DNA of 6,890 bases from an uncultured Pseudomonadota bacterium (GTDB taxonomy: Bacteria > Pseudomonadota > Gammaproteobacteria > Burkholderiales > Eutrophovitaceae): the NCBI GenBank assembly GCA_913057845.1, contig CAJXPC010000093.1, forward strand, positions 1 through 6,890, in the 5' to 3' direction. Under the pieces are notes generated by a model, which searched no databases, was not told where the DNA came from, and saw only the letters and a program-made list of their open reading frames with translations. Below, in pieces: positions 1 through 6,841 of the stretch (position 1 is the first letter of the stretch; every line of letters begins with the position of its first letter). Both the position numbers and the translations under genes were made by a program.

Positions 1-48
1 CGAGATGTAGAGAGGTCTCGTGGGCTCGGAGATGTGTATAAGAGACAG
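1..48 (+). other. Illumina Nextera i7 adapter (sequencing artefact)
   Basis: This is not genomic DNA. Positions 1-6 match the end of the Illumina P7 sequence (CGAGAT), 7-14 are the 8-base index GTAGAGAG (index N707 as I recall it, read in adapter orientation), 15-29 are the i7 linker, and 30-48 are the 19-bp Tn5 mosaic end finishing in AGAGACAG. Genomic sequence starts at 49. On the minus strand the carB frame runs through the adapter without a stop, so a gene caller would add about 16 false residues to CarB. Confidence 0.98.
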
Positions 49-2706
49 TTCTTTTACCGAATAATAAGGAGGAACTATCTCTGACGTGACATCCATTTCA
101 ACGAGTGTTTTTCCTGCCATACAACTCGCCGCCACCTTAGCTAACGGCCGACCAGTAGCCTTAGAGACAAAAGGAACTGTGCGTGATGCCCGCGGGTTGA
201 CTTCCAACACATAAACCTCTTCTCCCTGAATCGCAAACTGTATATTCATCAACCCGACCACTTTAAGCCCTCTAGCGAGCTCAACAGTTTGACGTCTTAA
301 TTCATCCTGGAGCACTGGGGACAAACTAAACGGCGGCAGCGAGCAGGCAGAATCCCCGCTATGGACGCCGGCTTGCTCAATATGCTCCATAATCCCGCCA
401 ATCACGACATCTGAGCCATCACAGATCGCGTCAACATCAACCTCTATAGCATCATTCAAAAAGCGATCTAGCAGCACAGGGCTGTCGTTACTGACCTTTA
501 CAGCCTCCCTCATATAGCGCTCAAGGTCTGATTGATGATGAACGATTTCCATCGCCCTCCCACCTAAAACATAAGATGGACGCACAACGAGTGGGTAACC
601 AATCTCCTCGGCTAAGCTTATTGCTTCTTCGGGATTTCTGGCTGTTCGGTTTGGAGGCTGCTTCAAGTTAATGTCAGTCAGTAACTTCTGAAACTTTTCT
701 CGATCCTCAGCACAATCAATCATCTCTGGGCTGGTACCAATGATAGGAACACCAGCCGCATACAATCCAGCGGCTAATTTAAGAGGCGTCTGACCCCCGT
801 ATTGCACAATGACCCCTTTAGGTTTTTCCACTTCGACAATCTCCAACACATCTTCGAGTGTCAGCGGTTCAAAATAAAGTCGGTCGGAAATGTCGTAATC
901 AGTAGAGACAGTCTCAGGATTACAATTCACCATAATAGTTTCAAAACCATCCTCACGAAGCGCTAAAGAAGCATGAACACAGCAATAATCAAATTCAATA
1001 CCCTGACCAATTCGATTAGGCCCTCCGCCTAACACCATGATCTTTTCGCGACTAGATGGTCGTGATTCACATTCTTCTTCATAGGTTGAATACATATACG
1101 CTGTATTCGTATCAAATTCTGCGGCACAGGTATCAACCCTCTTGAAGACAGGACGAATGGAGAATGAGTGCCGCAAATCGCGCACCTCACATTCATCGAC
1201 ACCCAGCAATTTCCCTATTCGTCGATCAGAAAAACCCTTTTGCTTAATTCGCCTTAAAAAAGGTTGGTCAAAACTCTGCAGCGAAGCACTTGAGATCTCT
1301 CGCTCTTCAAGAACTAAATCTTCGATAAACGCAAGGAACCAAGGGTCAATATTGCTCGAGTGATGAATGTCTTCCGCGCTCAAACCAAGACGAAATGCGT
1401 CAGCCACATACAATATGCGCTCGGGTCCTGGGTCCGCAATTTCGGCGCGTACCGTTTCGAGGTCTGTGGCGCGCTCATCTAAACCATCTATTCCGGTTTC
1501 CAAGCCACGGAGCGCCTTCTGGAAAGACTCCTGAAACGTTCGTCCAATAGCCATAACTTCCCCCACAGATTTCATCTGCGTGGTGAGTCGCGAATTCGCT
1601 CGCGGGAATTTCTCAAATGCAAAACGTGGGATCTTGGTTACCACATAATCGATGGTAGGCTCAAACGAGGCAGGGGTTTGCCCACCTGTTATGTCATTCT
1701 TAAGCTCGTCAAGCGTAAACCCTACTGCGAGCTTTGCTGCCACCTTCGCGATGGGAAAGCCGGTCGCTTTTGAAGCAAGTGCTGAAGAACGGGATACCCG
1801 AGGGTTCATCTCGATAACAATCATACGGCCGTTATCTGGGTTAATCGCAAATTGCACGTTTGAGCCGCCGGTATCAACGCCAATTTCACGCAAAACCGCT
1901 ATCGAGGCATTACGCATGATTTGGTACTCTTTGTCAGTCAGCGTCTGGGCTGGCGCTACGGTAATCGAATCACCCGTATGAACCCCCATAGCATCCAAAT
2001 TTTCGATGGAACAGATGATGATGCAGTTATCCGCCCGATCTCGGACAACCTCCATCTCAAACTCCTTCCACCCAATAACCGACTCTTCAATTAAAACCTC
2101 TTTGGTCGGAGAGGCATCCAGGCCTCTTACGATAATTTCAACGAACTCTTCTTTGTTGTACGCGATGCCTCCACCAGCCCCACCCATCGTAAACGAAGGT
2201 CGCAGGATGGCGGGATAGCCAATCAAAGCCTGAACCTGAATCGCCTCTTCGAGGCTGTGCGCTATCACCGATTTCGGGGTATCGAGTCCAATTTTCGTCA
2301 TTGCGGCTTTAAATTTTTCGCGATCCTCAGCCTTGTCAATAGCCTCTTTGCTTGCCCCAATCATTTCTACCGAATATTTCTCTAAAACTCCGTGCTTAGC
2401 CAAATCCAGTGCGCAATTCAGAGCCGTCTGTCCGCCCATCGTAGGCAGCAACGCATCGGGCTTCTCAGCCGCAATAATCTTTTCTACTATTTGCCAAGTA
2501 ATGGGCTCGATATAAGTCACGTCCGCCAATTCCGGATCAGTCATAATAGTCGCGGGATTGGAGTTCACCAGAATGACTCGATAACCCTCCTCACGAAGAG
2601 CTTTACACGCTTGAGCACCAGAATAGTCAAACTCACAAGCTTGTCCGATGACAATCGGACCCGCGCCTATGATCAGTATTGATTGAATATCTTCTCTTTT
2701 CGGCAT
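49..2706 (-). CDS. carB: Carbamoyl phosphate synthetase large subunit (C-terminus missing)
   Basis: The large subunit makes carbamoyl phosphate from bicarbonate, two ATP and the ammonia channelled from CarA, for pyrimidine and arginine synthesis in the cytosol. I translated it throughout: 886 codons from ATG at 2706 ([17 protein letters not shown]) without frameshift or stop, up to the adapter junction. The first ATP-grasp half has [12 protein letters not shown] with R129, R169, E215, E299 and N301, the same numbers as E. coli. The second half has the matching R669, R709, E835 and N837, six lower than E. coli. E. coli CarB has 1073 residues, so about 180 are missing: the end of the second synthetase domain and the whole allosteric (MGS-like) domain. 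The loss is due to the contig end, not to decay. The start lies 19 nt after the carA stop, with a GGGA Shine-Dalgarno at 2714-2717 (7-nt spacing), so the two are probably cotranscribed. Confidence 0.98.
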
Positions 2707-2725
2707 GAAGTTTTCCCAGCGTTAC

Positions 2726-3880
2726 CTACAGCTTGTTTCTGATTGTTTTTTCTCTATCGATATTGTCCACAAAACGGTCAAACAAATAACCCACATCATG
2801 AGGTCCCGGACTTGCTTCAGGGTGCCCCTGAAAAGAAAAAGCGGGCAAATCTGACCGCTCAATCCCCTGCAAACTCCCATCGAACAGGGAAATATGCGTA
2901 GTTCGGACTGAGCTGGGCAAAGAATTTTGGTCAACTTCAAAACCATGATTTTGACTCGTAATTAATACCTGTCCTGTGTCCAAATCCTTTACGGGATGAT
3001 TAGCGCCATGATGTCCAAATTTCATTTTTCGTGTTTTGGCTCCACTAGCGAGAGCGAGCAGTTGATGCCCCAAACAAATACCAAAAATAGGAACCCCTTG
3101 ACCCAATAATTGTTGGATCGATTCAACGGCATAGGTGCAGGGCTCAGGGTCTCCAGGGCCGTTTGACAAGAACACCCCATCAGGCTTCATGCGGAGTACG
3201 TCTTGAGCTGAAGTGGTCGCGGGGACTACGGTGACCCGGCAACCACGAGAGACCAACATCCTAAGGATGTTGCGCTTCACACCAAAGTCATACGCAACAA
3301 CATGTCGGACCGGATCCGTGTTCTGCCGCAACTCAGGGCCAAGGAGCCACTCTGGCTCGCCCCACTCGTACACGTGATCACAAGACACCTGGCTTGCCAA
3401 ATCACTGCCGGCTAAACCTGGAAAAGCACGAACACGCTCCAACAGCTCAGCCTGCCCACGTTCACCCACGCCTATTGCCCCCGATAGCGCACCCTTCTCA
3501 CGAAGCAACCTCGTTAGCTTTCTCGTATCAATACCGGCAATAGCTGGCACCTTTTGATCTTTCAACCAATCACTCAAACAGCTTGTCGAACGGAAATTAC
3601 TCGCCACTAATGGTAAGTCACGAATCACAAGCCCTGCAGCTCGCGCGGCAACTGATTCGAAATCCTCTTCGTTACACCCAACACTTCCAATATGCGGGTA
3701 CGTCAATGTGACAATTTGATTTTTATACGAAGGATCGGTGAGAATTTCCTGGTATCCCGTCATTGAGGTATTAAAAACCACCTCACCAACGGCGGACTGC
3801 GCCGACCCTATTGAAAAACCTTGAAATACAGTCCCGTCCTCAAGCACCAAGATCGCTGGATCACATTTTTGATACGACAA
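2726..3880 (-). CDS. carA: Carbamoyl phosphate synthetase small (glutaminase) subunit
   Basis: CarA hydrolyses glutamine and passes ammonia to CarB. The 384-aa protein is complete and of normal length. The N-terminal CPSase small-subunit domain (about 10-150) carries LEDGTVFQG and [17 protein letters not shown]. The class I glutamine amidotransferase domain (about 190-375) has FLSNGPGDP (237-245), GICLGHQ with nucleophile C269, and [10 protein letters not shown] with H353 and E355, the full triad at E. coli numbering. The start is TTG at 3880. No other usual start codon fits upstream in this frame, the next ones (codons 11-12) would cut into the conserved N-terminus, and GGAGG lies just before it. 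It heads a carA-carB operon and, unlike Pseudomonas as I recall it, has no extra ORF before carB. The upstream leader looks regulated (see the hairpin at 3938-3972). Confidence 0.98.
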   Translation of the reverse strand: MSYQKCDPAILVLEDGTVFQGFSIGSAQSAVGEVVFNTSMTGYQEILTDPSYKNQIVTLTYPHIGSVGCNEEDFESVAARAAGLVIRDLPLVASNFRSTSCLSDWLKDQKVPAIAGIDTRKLTRLLREKGALSGAIGVGERGQAELLERVRAFPGLAGSDLASQVSCDHVYEWGEPEWLLGPELRQNTDPVRHVVAYDFGVKRNILRMLVSRGCRVTVVPATTSAQDVLRMKPDGVFLSNGPGDPEPCTYAVESIQQLLGQGVPIFGICLGHQLLALASGAKTRKMKFGHHGANHPVKDLDTGQVLITSQNHGFEVDQNSLPSSVRTTHISLFDGSLQGIERSDLPAFSFQGHPEASPGPHDVGYLFDRFVDNIDREKTIRNKL

Positions 3881-3884
3881 TCGA

Positions 3885-3889
3885 CCTCC
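3885..3889 (-). promoter_or_regulatory. Shine-Dalgarno deciding the TTG start of carA
   Basis: On the minus strand GGAGG stands 4 nt before TTG at 3880. It is the only good ribosome binding site here and supports the TTG start, though the spacing is short. An ATG 11 nt upstream (3891) is in another frame and contains this site, so it is not the carA start. Confidence 0.75.
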
Positions 3890-3917
3890 ATGGACAAATT
3901 TAATTGGGGGGGGACGC

Positions 3918-3934
3918 GGCGCCTTTACGGCACC
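3918..3934 (-). promoter_or_regulatory. Second hairpin in the carA leader
   Basis: On the minus strand GGTGCC (3934-3929) and GGCGCC (3923-3918) form a 6-bp stem with one G-U pair around the loop GTAAA. It lies between the terminator-like hairpin and an 8-C run (minus strand, 3913-3906), about 40 nt before the carA start. It has no T-run, so it is not a terminator on its own. Its role is unknown; it could be a leader structure or chance. Confidence 0.45.
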
Positions 3935-3937
3935 TAC

Positions 3938-3972
3938 AAAAAGCGGGAGGAATCGCTTTGCGTTCCTCCCGC
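3938..3972 (-). terminator. Strong intrinsic terminator hairpin between dapB and carA, possible carAB attenuator
   Basis: A perfect 10-bp inverted repeat (arms 3943-3952 and 3963-3972, GCGGGAGGAA with TTCCTCCCGC) encloses a further CGC/GCG pairing around TTT. On the minus strand it is followed directly by five T (3942-3938), giving a classic one-way rho-independent terminator; the plus-strand side has no T-run. It could simply end dapB transcription, whose stop is 100 nt upstream. However, the only good promoter for carA (3982-4011) lies upstream of it, so the hairpin would begin within a few nucleotides of the carA transcript start. That suggests an attenuator or a 5' stabilising structure. 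Confidence 0.85.
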
Positions 3973-3981
3973 CTAGCCAAC

Positions 3982-4011
3982 ATTATACAGTCGGATGGAA
4001 CAATCGATCAA
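3982..4011 (-). promoter_or_regulatory. Predicted sigma-70 promoter for carAB
   Basis: On the minus strand a perfect TATAAT (3987-3982) lies 18 nt after TTGATC (4011-4006, four of six consensus bases). Transcription would start near 3975, giving a leader of about 95 nt before the carA TTG. No comparable promoter is visible between the hairpin and carA. Upstream, the repeat TTAGTGC occurs twice with a 9-bp period (4037-4031 and 4028-4022), roughly 47-62 nt before the predicted start, where an activator might bind. Confidence 0.6.
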
Positions 4012-4048
4012 TCACAACAACGCACTAACTGCACTAAATGAGTAAACT

Positions 4049-4065
4049 TTAGGATGCAATCCTAA
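4049..4065 (-). repeat. Short perfect inverted repeat just after dapB
   Basis: TTAGGAT and ATCCTAA (7-bp arms, 3-base loop) begin 6 nt after the dapB stop codon. On the minus strand the sequence that follows is AGTTTACTCATTT, a poor T-run. It may be a weak dapB 3' hairpin or mRNA end. If it ends dapB transcripts, the stronger hairpin further down would be left for carAB. The structure is clear; the function is a guess. Confidence 0.45.
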
Positions 4066-4071
4066 GAACGA

Positions 4072-4875
4072 CTAGTCGCCAAGAACATCTTCCATATCAA
4101 ACAGACCTTTACTCTTACCTGACAAAAACTTTGCCGCCCTGATGGCTCCGACCGCAAAGTTACTTCTGTCCGAGGCTTTGTGAGCAATTTCGATTCGCTC
4201 CCCCGTCCCAGCAAATATAGCCGTATGCTCACCTACGATATCTCCCGCCCGCACGACGGAAAATCCAATCGTCTTTTGATCACGCTCACCAGTATCCCCC
4301 TCTCGGCCATACACAGCACAGTCCGACAGATTTCTTCCCAAAGACTCAGCAATGACCTCACCCATTCGCAACGCGGTTCCAGATGGAGCGTCAACTTTAT
4401 GTTTATGGTGTACCTCAACAATCTCGATGTCATAATCCGAGCCGAGCGCTTGAGAGGCCATTTTTAATAACCGCAACAAAACGTTAACGCCAACACTCAT
4501 ATTGGGCGCCATCACAACAGGAATAGTCTCAGCCGCATGCTTGATAGTTTGCTTTTCCTGATCCGAAAAACCTGTTGTGCCAATAACCATAGCAGTATTA
4601 CTAGACACACAAGCCTCCAAATGTCGTAGCGTCCCCTCGGGCCTTGTAAAATCAATCAAGACTTCTGCCCCATCAGTGACAAACGCAATATCTGATGATA
4701 TGTTCACCCCTGACTCAAACCCGAGTAGCGCACCTGCATCCTTACCCAAATGGGGATTGCCTGGAAGCTCTAAAGCGCCGCTCAGCGCAAGCACGTCATC
4801 ATCTCGAATAGCGCTAATTAAGGCACGCCCCATCTTTCCTGAGGCACCACATACAGCAATTTTTAATTTATTCAT
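4072..4875 (-). CDS. dapB: 4-hydroxy-tetrahydrodipicolinate reductase
   Basis: DapB reduces 4-hydroxy-tetrahydrodipicolinate to tetrahydrodipicolinate with NAD(P)H, in the cytosolic route to diaminopimelate and lysine. The complete 267-aa protein (E. coli 273) starts at ATG 4875. An N-terminal Rossmann fold carries GASGKMG (10-16), followed by DFTRPEGTL (75-83) and GTTGF (99-103). The catalytic and substrate-binding segment EVHHKHKVDAPSGTA (154-168) contains H156 and K160, equivalent to E. coli H159 and K163. The C-terminus has VRAGDIVGEHT and the typical ending GLFDMEDVLGD. At the cofactor-choosing turn it reads E36-L37 where E. coli has Glu-Arg, which may favour NADH. Its own Shine-Dalgarno (GAGA) is weak, and a short upstream ORF overlaps its start by ATGA. 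It lies 65 bp after bamE and shares its direction. Confidence 0.98.
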   Translation of the reverse strand: MNKLKIAVCGASGKMGRALISAIRDDDVLALSGALELPGNPHLGKDAGALLGFESGVNISSDIAFVTDGAEVLIDFTRPEGTLRHLEACVSSNTAMVIGTTGFSDQEKQTIKHAAETIPVVMAPNMSVGVNVLLRLLKMASQALGSDYDIEIVEVHHKHKVDAPSGTALRMGEVIAESLGRNLSDCAVYGREGDTGERDQKTIGFSVVRAGDIVGEHTAIFAGTGERIEIAHKASDRSNFAVGAIRAAKFLSGKSKGLFDMEDVLGD

Positions 4876-4925
4876 AACGACATTCTCAGTTGGCTAACTC
4901 TTACATCTGCTAATTCGGAGCCCAT
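4872..4925 (-). CDS. Possible 17-codon leader ORF coupled to dapB
   Basis: Between bamE and dapB, ATG at 4925 opens a 17-residue frame (MGSELADVRVSQLRMSL). It ends in a TGA that overlaps the dapB start as ATGA (4875-4872). A good Shine-Dalgarno, GAGGAG (minus strand, 4938-4933), lies 7 nt before it and only 2 nt after the bamE stop. The likely role is to load ribosomes that re-initiate at dapB, whose own ribosome site is weak. The peptide matches nothing I recognise, has no signal or membrane segment, and may have no function of its own. At this length a chance frame cannot be excluded. Confidence 0.4.
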   Translation of the reverse strand: MGSELADVRVSQLRMSL

Positions 4926-4940
4926 AATGCATCTCCTCAC

Positions 4941-5288
4941 TCACTCCCCCCATTTTTCAACTACCACATCACCCTCTAATCCCTTCAATAGATCCTGCTC
5001 GAAGATAACAACTATCGTTCTCTCGCGTTTGACGTCACCAGCCGCCCCGGTTAAGTACACATAGTTCCAATGGTTCGGTGTGAGGGGATCAATGACTAGA
5101 GGGGTCCCCAAAACAAAAGTTACCTGATCCTTAGACATACCCGGCTTAAGCTTCGTCAGCATGTCCTGGTCGACATGATTCCCCTGCCTAACTTCCATTT
5201 TATAGGGGGACAGAAAACATGAGGATAGAAAAAATGTGAGAGCGATAGCGCTCAAGCCCTTAAAGTTACGAGTAAAGAATCCAGTCAT
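4941..5288 (-). CDS. bamE: Outer membrane assembly lipoprotein BamE (SmpA/OmlA family)
   Basis: BamE is a small periplasm-facing lipoprotein of the BAM complex that helps insert outer-membrane beta-barrel proteins. Starting at ATG 5288 the protein has 115 residues (E. coli 113). It has a lipoprotein signal peptide with a basic start (TRNFK), a hydrophobic core and a lipobox LSSC, lipidated at C24; the next residue is Phe, so no inner-membrane retention signal. The mature part shows the family pattern: VRQGN, KLKPGMSKDQVTFVLGTP, DPLTPNHWNYVY and a C-terminal strand region. A TTG start at 5306 is open in frame but has no Shine-Dalgarno and would lengthen the signal peptide's charged end; ATG 5288 has GAGG upstream at a rather long 12-nt spacing. 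It is divergent from fur and probably cotranscribed with dapB, since no terminator is seen between them. Confidence 0.93.
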   Translation of the reverse strand: MTGFFTRNFKGLSAIALTFFLSSCFLSPYKMEVRQGNHVDQDMLTKLKPGMSKDQVTFVLGTPLVIDPLTPNHWNYVYLTGAAGDVKRERTIVVIFEQDLLKGLEGDVVVEKWGE

Positions 5289-5309
5289 GCGAAATTTGAA
5301 CCTCAAGGT

Positions 5310-5338
5310 TAGTCAATATGCATCGAAAACGTTATGAT
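5310..5338 (+). promoter_or_regulatory. Predicted fur promoter in the bamE-fur divergent region
   Basis: TAGTCA (5310-5315, four of six bases of the -35 consensus) and TATGAT (5333-5338, five of six of the -10 consensus) are separated by 17 bp. They would start transcription near 5345, about 20 nt before the fur ATG. The same short region (5289-5366) must also hold the bamE promoter on the other strand, for which I see no clear pair. No convincing Fur box is present, so autoregulation is not supported by sequence alone. Confidence 0.45.
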
Positions 5339-5366
5339 AGGCTAAACTCAGAAGAATTACACTGCC

Positions 5367-5798
5367 ATGAAAACACCATTAGACCTGAAAAACATGGGGC
5401 TCAAGGCAACACTGCCCCGCTTAAAGATAATTAACGTTTTTGAAACGTCAACTGCGCGACACCTCTCGGCAGAGGATATTTATCGCCACCTCTTAGAGGA
5501 TGATATGGACGTTGGGCTAGCTACGGTCTATCGGGTACTCACACAATTCGAGCAAGCTGGCATTCTCATCCGACACCACTTTGAATCAGGCAAAGCCGTG
5601 TACGAACTCGATCAAGGAGAGCACCACGATCATCTGGTATGTAACCAATGCGGCCGAGTGGAGGAGTTCTATGACGAGGAGATCGAGCTCCGACAAACAA
5701 ATATCGCAAAAGATAGGGGGTTTAAAATTCTCGGGCACTCACTGCACATTTACGCCGACTGCACCAAGTCAAATTGCCCACATAAAGATAAAAGCTAA
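5367..5798 (+). CDS. fur: Ferric uptake regulator Fur
   Basis: Fur is a dimeric metal-sensing repressor that with Fe(II) binds Fur boxes and shuts off iron-uptake genes. The complete 143-aa protein (E. coli 148) starts at ATG 5367 with a weak upstream AGAAGA. The winged-helix DNA-binding domain (about 1-80) includes [21 protein letters not shown] and the recognition segment [17 protein letters not shown] (50-66). The dimerisation and metal domain has [11 protein letters not shown] (86-96) and HSLHIYADC (124-132). All usual ligands are present: H32, E80, H87 and H89; H86, D88, E107 and H124; and cysteine pairs C92/C95 and C132/C137. That complement favours Fur over Zur or PerR. It is divergent from bamE and convergent with recN (19-bp gap), an arrangement found in pseudomonads and relatives. 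Confidence 0.97.
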   Translation: MKTPLDLKNMGLKATLPRLKIINVFETSTARHLSAEDIYRHLLEDDMDVGLATVYRVLTQFEQAGILIRHHFESGKAVYELDQGEHHDHLVCNQCGRVEEFYDEEIELRQTNIAKDRGFKILGHSLHIYADCTKSNCPHKDKS

Positions 5799-5817
5799 AG
5801 ACCCACAGACAACGAAC

Positions 5818-6841
5818 TTACCTTGCTCCTAACTTAATCAATTCACGAGCATGTGCTCTGGCCTGCTCTGAAATTACTTCACCCGCCAACATTCTCGCAA
5901 CCTCATCCACGCACTCTTTAGGCTGAAGTCTTAGCAAAAGCGTGCTTGATACAGACTCTGACTGGACTTTTGAGACCCTCCAATGGGAATCAGCAAGAGC
6001 AGCCACTTGAGGTAAATGCGTTACGCATAAAACTTGCGCCCTTTCTCCTACAGCCTTCAACATCCTGCCAACAATTTCAGCAACTGCGCCTCCGACTCCT
6101 GAATCAACCTCATCAAATATCACCGTAGGCACGGCAGAATCTTGGTAAATGACAGACTGTATCGCAAGCGATATTCGAGACAGTTCCCCACCTGATGCGA
6201 CCTTGCCCACGGGCTTGGCCTCAGCACCCGGATTAGTCGATACATAAAACTCTACTTGCTCAAGCCCATTCAAACCAGGTTCACTTTTAGGGATGACTCG
6301 AGCGTCAAACCGCACGCCAGACATAGCCAAATCCATGAGGGCGGCATTAACCTTTTGCGTCATTTCAGCTGATACCTTTGTCCGATCTGAGCTCAATTTC
6401 CGAGCTGCTGTCAGGTAGCGATCTTGCGCAACAGCTTCCTCTTGATGAAGCTCTTTAGCGTCTGTATTCACAGCTAACTGCTCAAGCTCAAGCTCTACGC
6501 TCGCTCTCAGTTGAAATAATTCATCTGGAGAAACGCCATATTTGCGCGCACATCTTTGTACATCAGCAATCCTTTTATCTAAAAGGTCGACCATGCTCGG
6601 GTCCACATCTAAAGATTCCGCGTATCGACGAAGATCTCGATTAAACTCAGACAGCTGAATCTCCAAGCTTTCAAGATCTTTCAACATCACACCAATCTGA
6701 GGGTCAACTTCAGCCACCCCATCAAGCTTCGACCGAACGTCGGCGAGAATGGAGAGAATGTTTTGATCACCATCTCCGAGCAACTGTACTGATTCGCTGG
6801 CCGCACTAATTAACTCATTGAGATTGCTCAACTTGCGGTGT
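5818..6841 (-). CDS. recN: DNA repair protein RecN (N-terminus missing)
   Basis: RecN is an SMC-like ATPase that acts early in recombinational repair of double-strand breaks and is SOS-induced in E. coli. Only about the last 340 residues are here (E. coli 553), ending at TAA 5818. In the genomic residues, counted from 6840, there is a helical coiled-coil region to about 165, the ABC signature ASGGELSR (about 215-222), Walker B TVIFDEVDSGVGG (about 239-251) and the H-loop THLPQVAA (about 274-281). The Walker A motif and the N-terminal head lie beyond the contig end. A false start exists: GTG at 6870 in the adapter opens the frame as [10 protein letters not shown], and residues 1-9 plus most of codon 10 are adapter. 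No truncation of the real gene is implied. No terminator is seen in the 19 bp before the convergent fur end. Confidence 0.96.

Noticed and set aside
1142..2682. Several open frames on the plus strand and in other frames across carB.
   Set aside because: They lie inside the continuous, highly conserved carB frame, resemble no known protein and lack ribosome sites; they are shadows.
3816..3891. A 25-codon frame from ATG 3891 overlapping the carA start.
   Set aside because: It has no Shine-Dalgarno before it and contains carA's own site inside its first codons; it is probably chance.
3885..3972. Pairing of the terminator's 3' arm (TTCCTCCC) with the carA Shine-Dalgarno as a switch.
   Set aside because: Only five base pairs are possible, and they would compete with a much stronger 10-bp stem, so no switch can be supported.
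4180..4897. Open frames opposite or inside dapB.
   Set aside because: They overlap a complete dapB with all its motifs and show no family features.
5289..5306. TTG at 5306 as the bamE start.
   Set aside because: No Shine-Dalgarno precedes it, and ATG 5288 gives a normal lipoprotein signal peptide and family length.
5307..5366. A Fur box for autoregulation between bamE and fur.
   Set aside because: The AT-rich stretch around 5331-5340 matches the 19-bp consensus too poorly to call.
5799..5817. A bidirectional terminator between the convergent fur and recN.
   Set aside because: The 19-bp gap has no inverted repeat or T-run.
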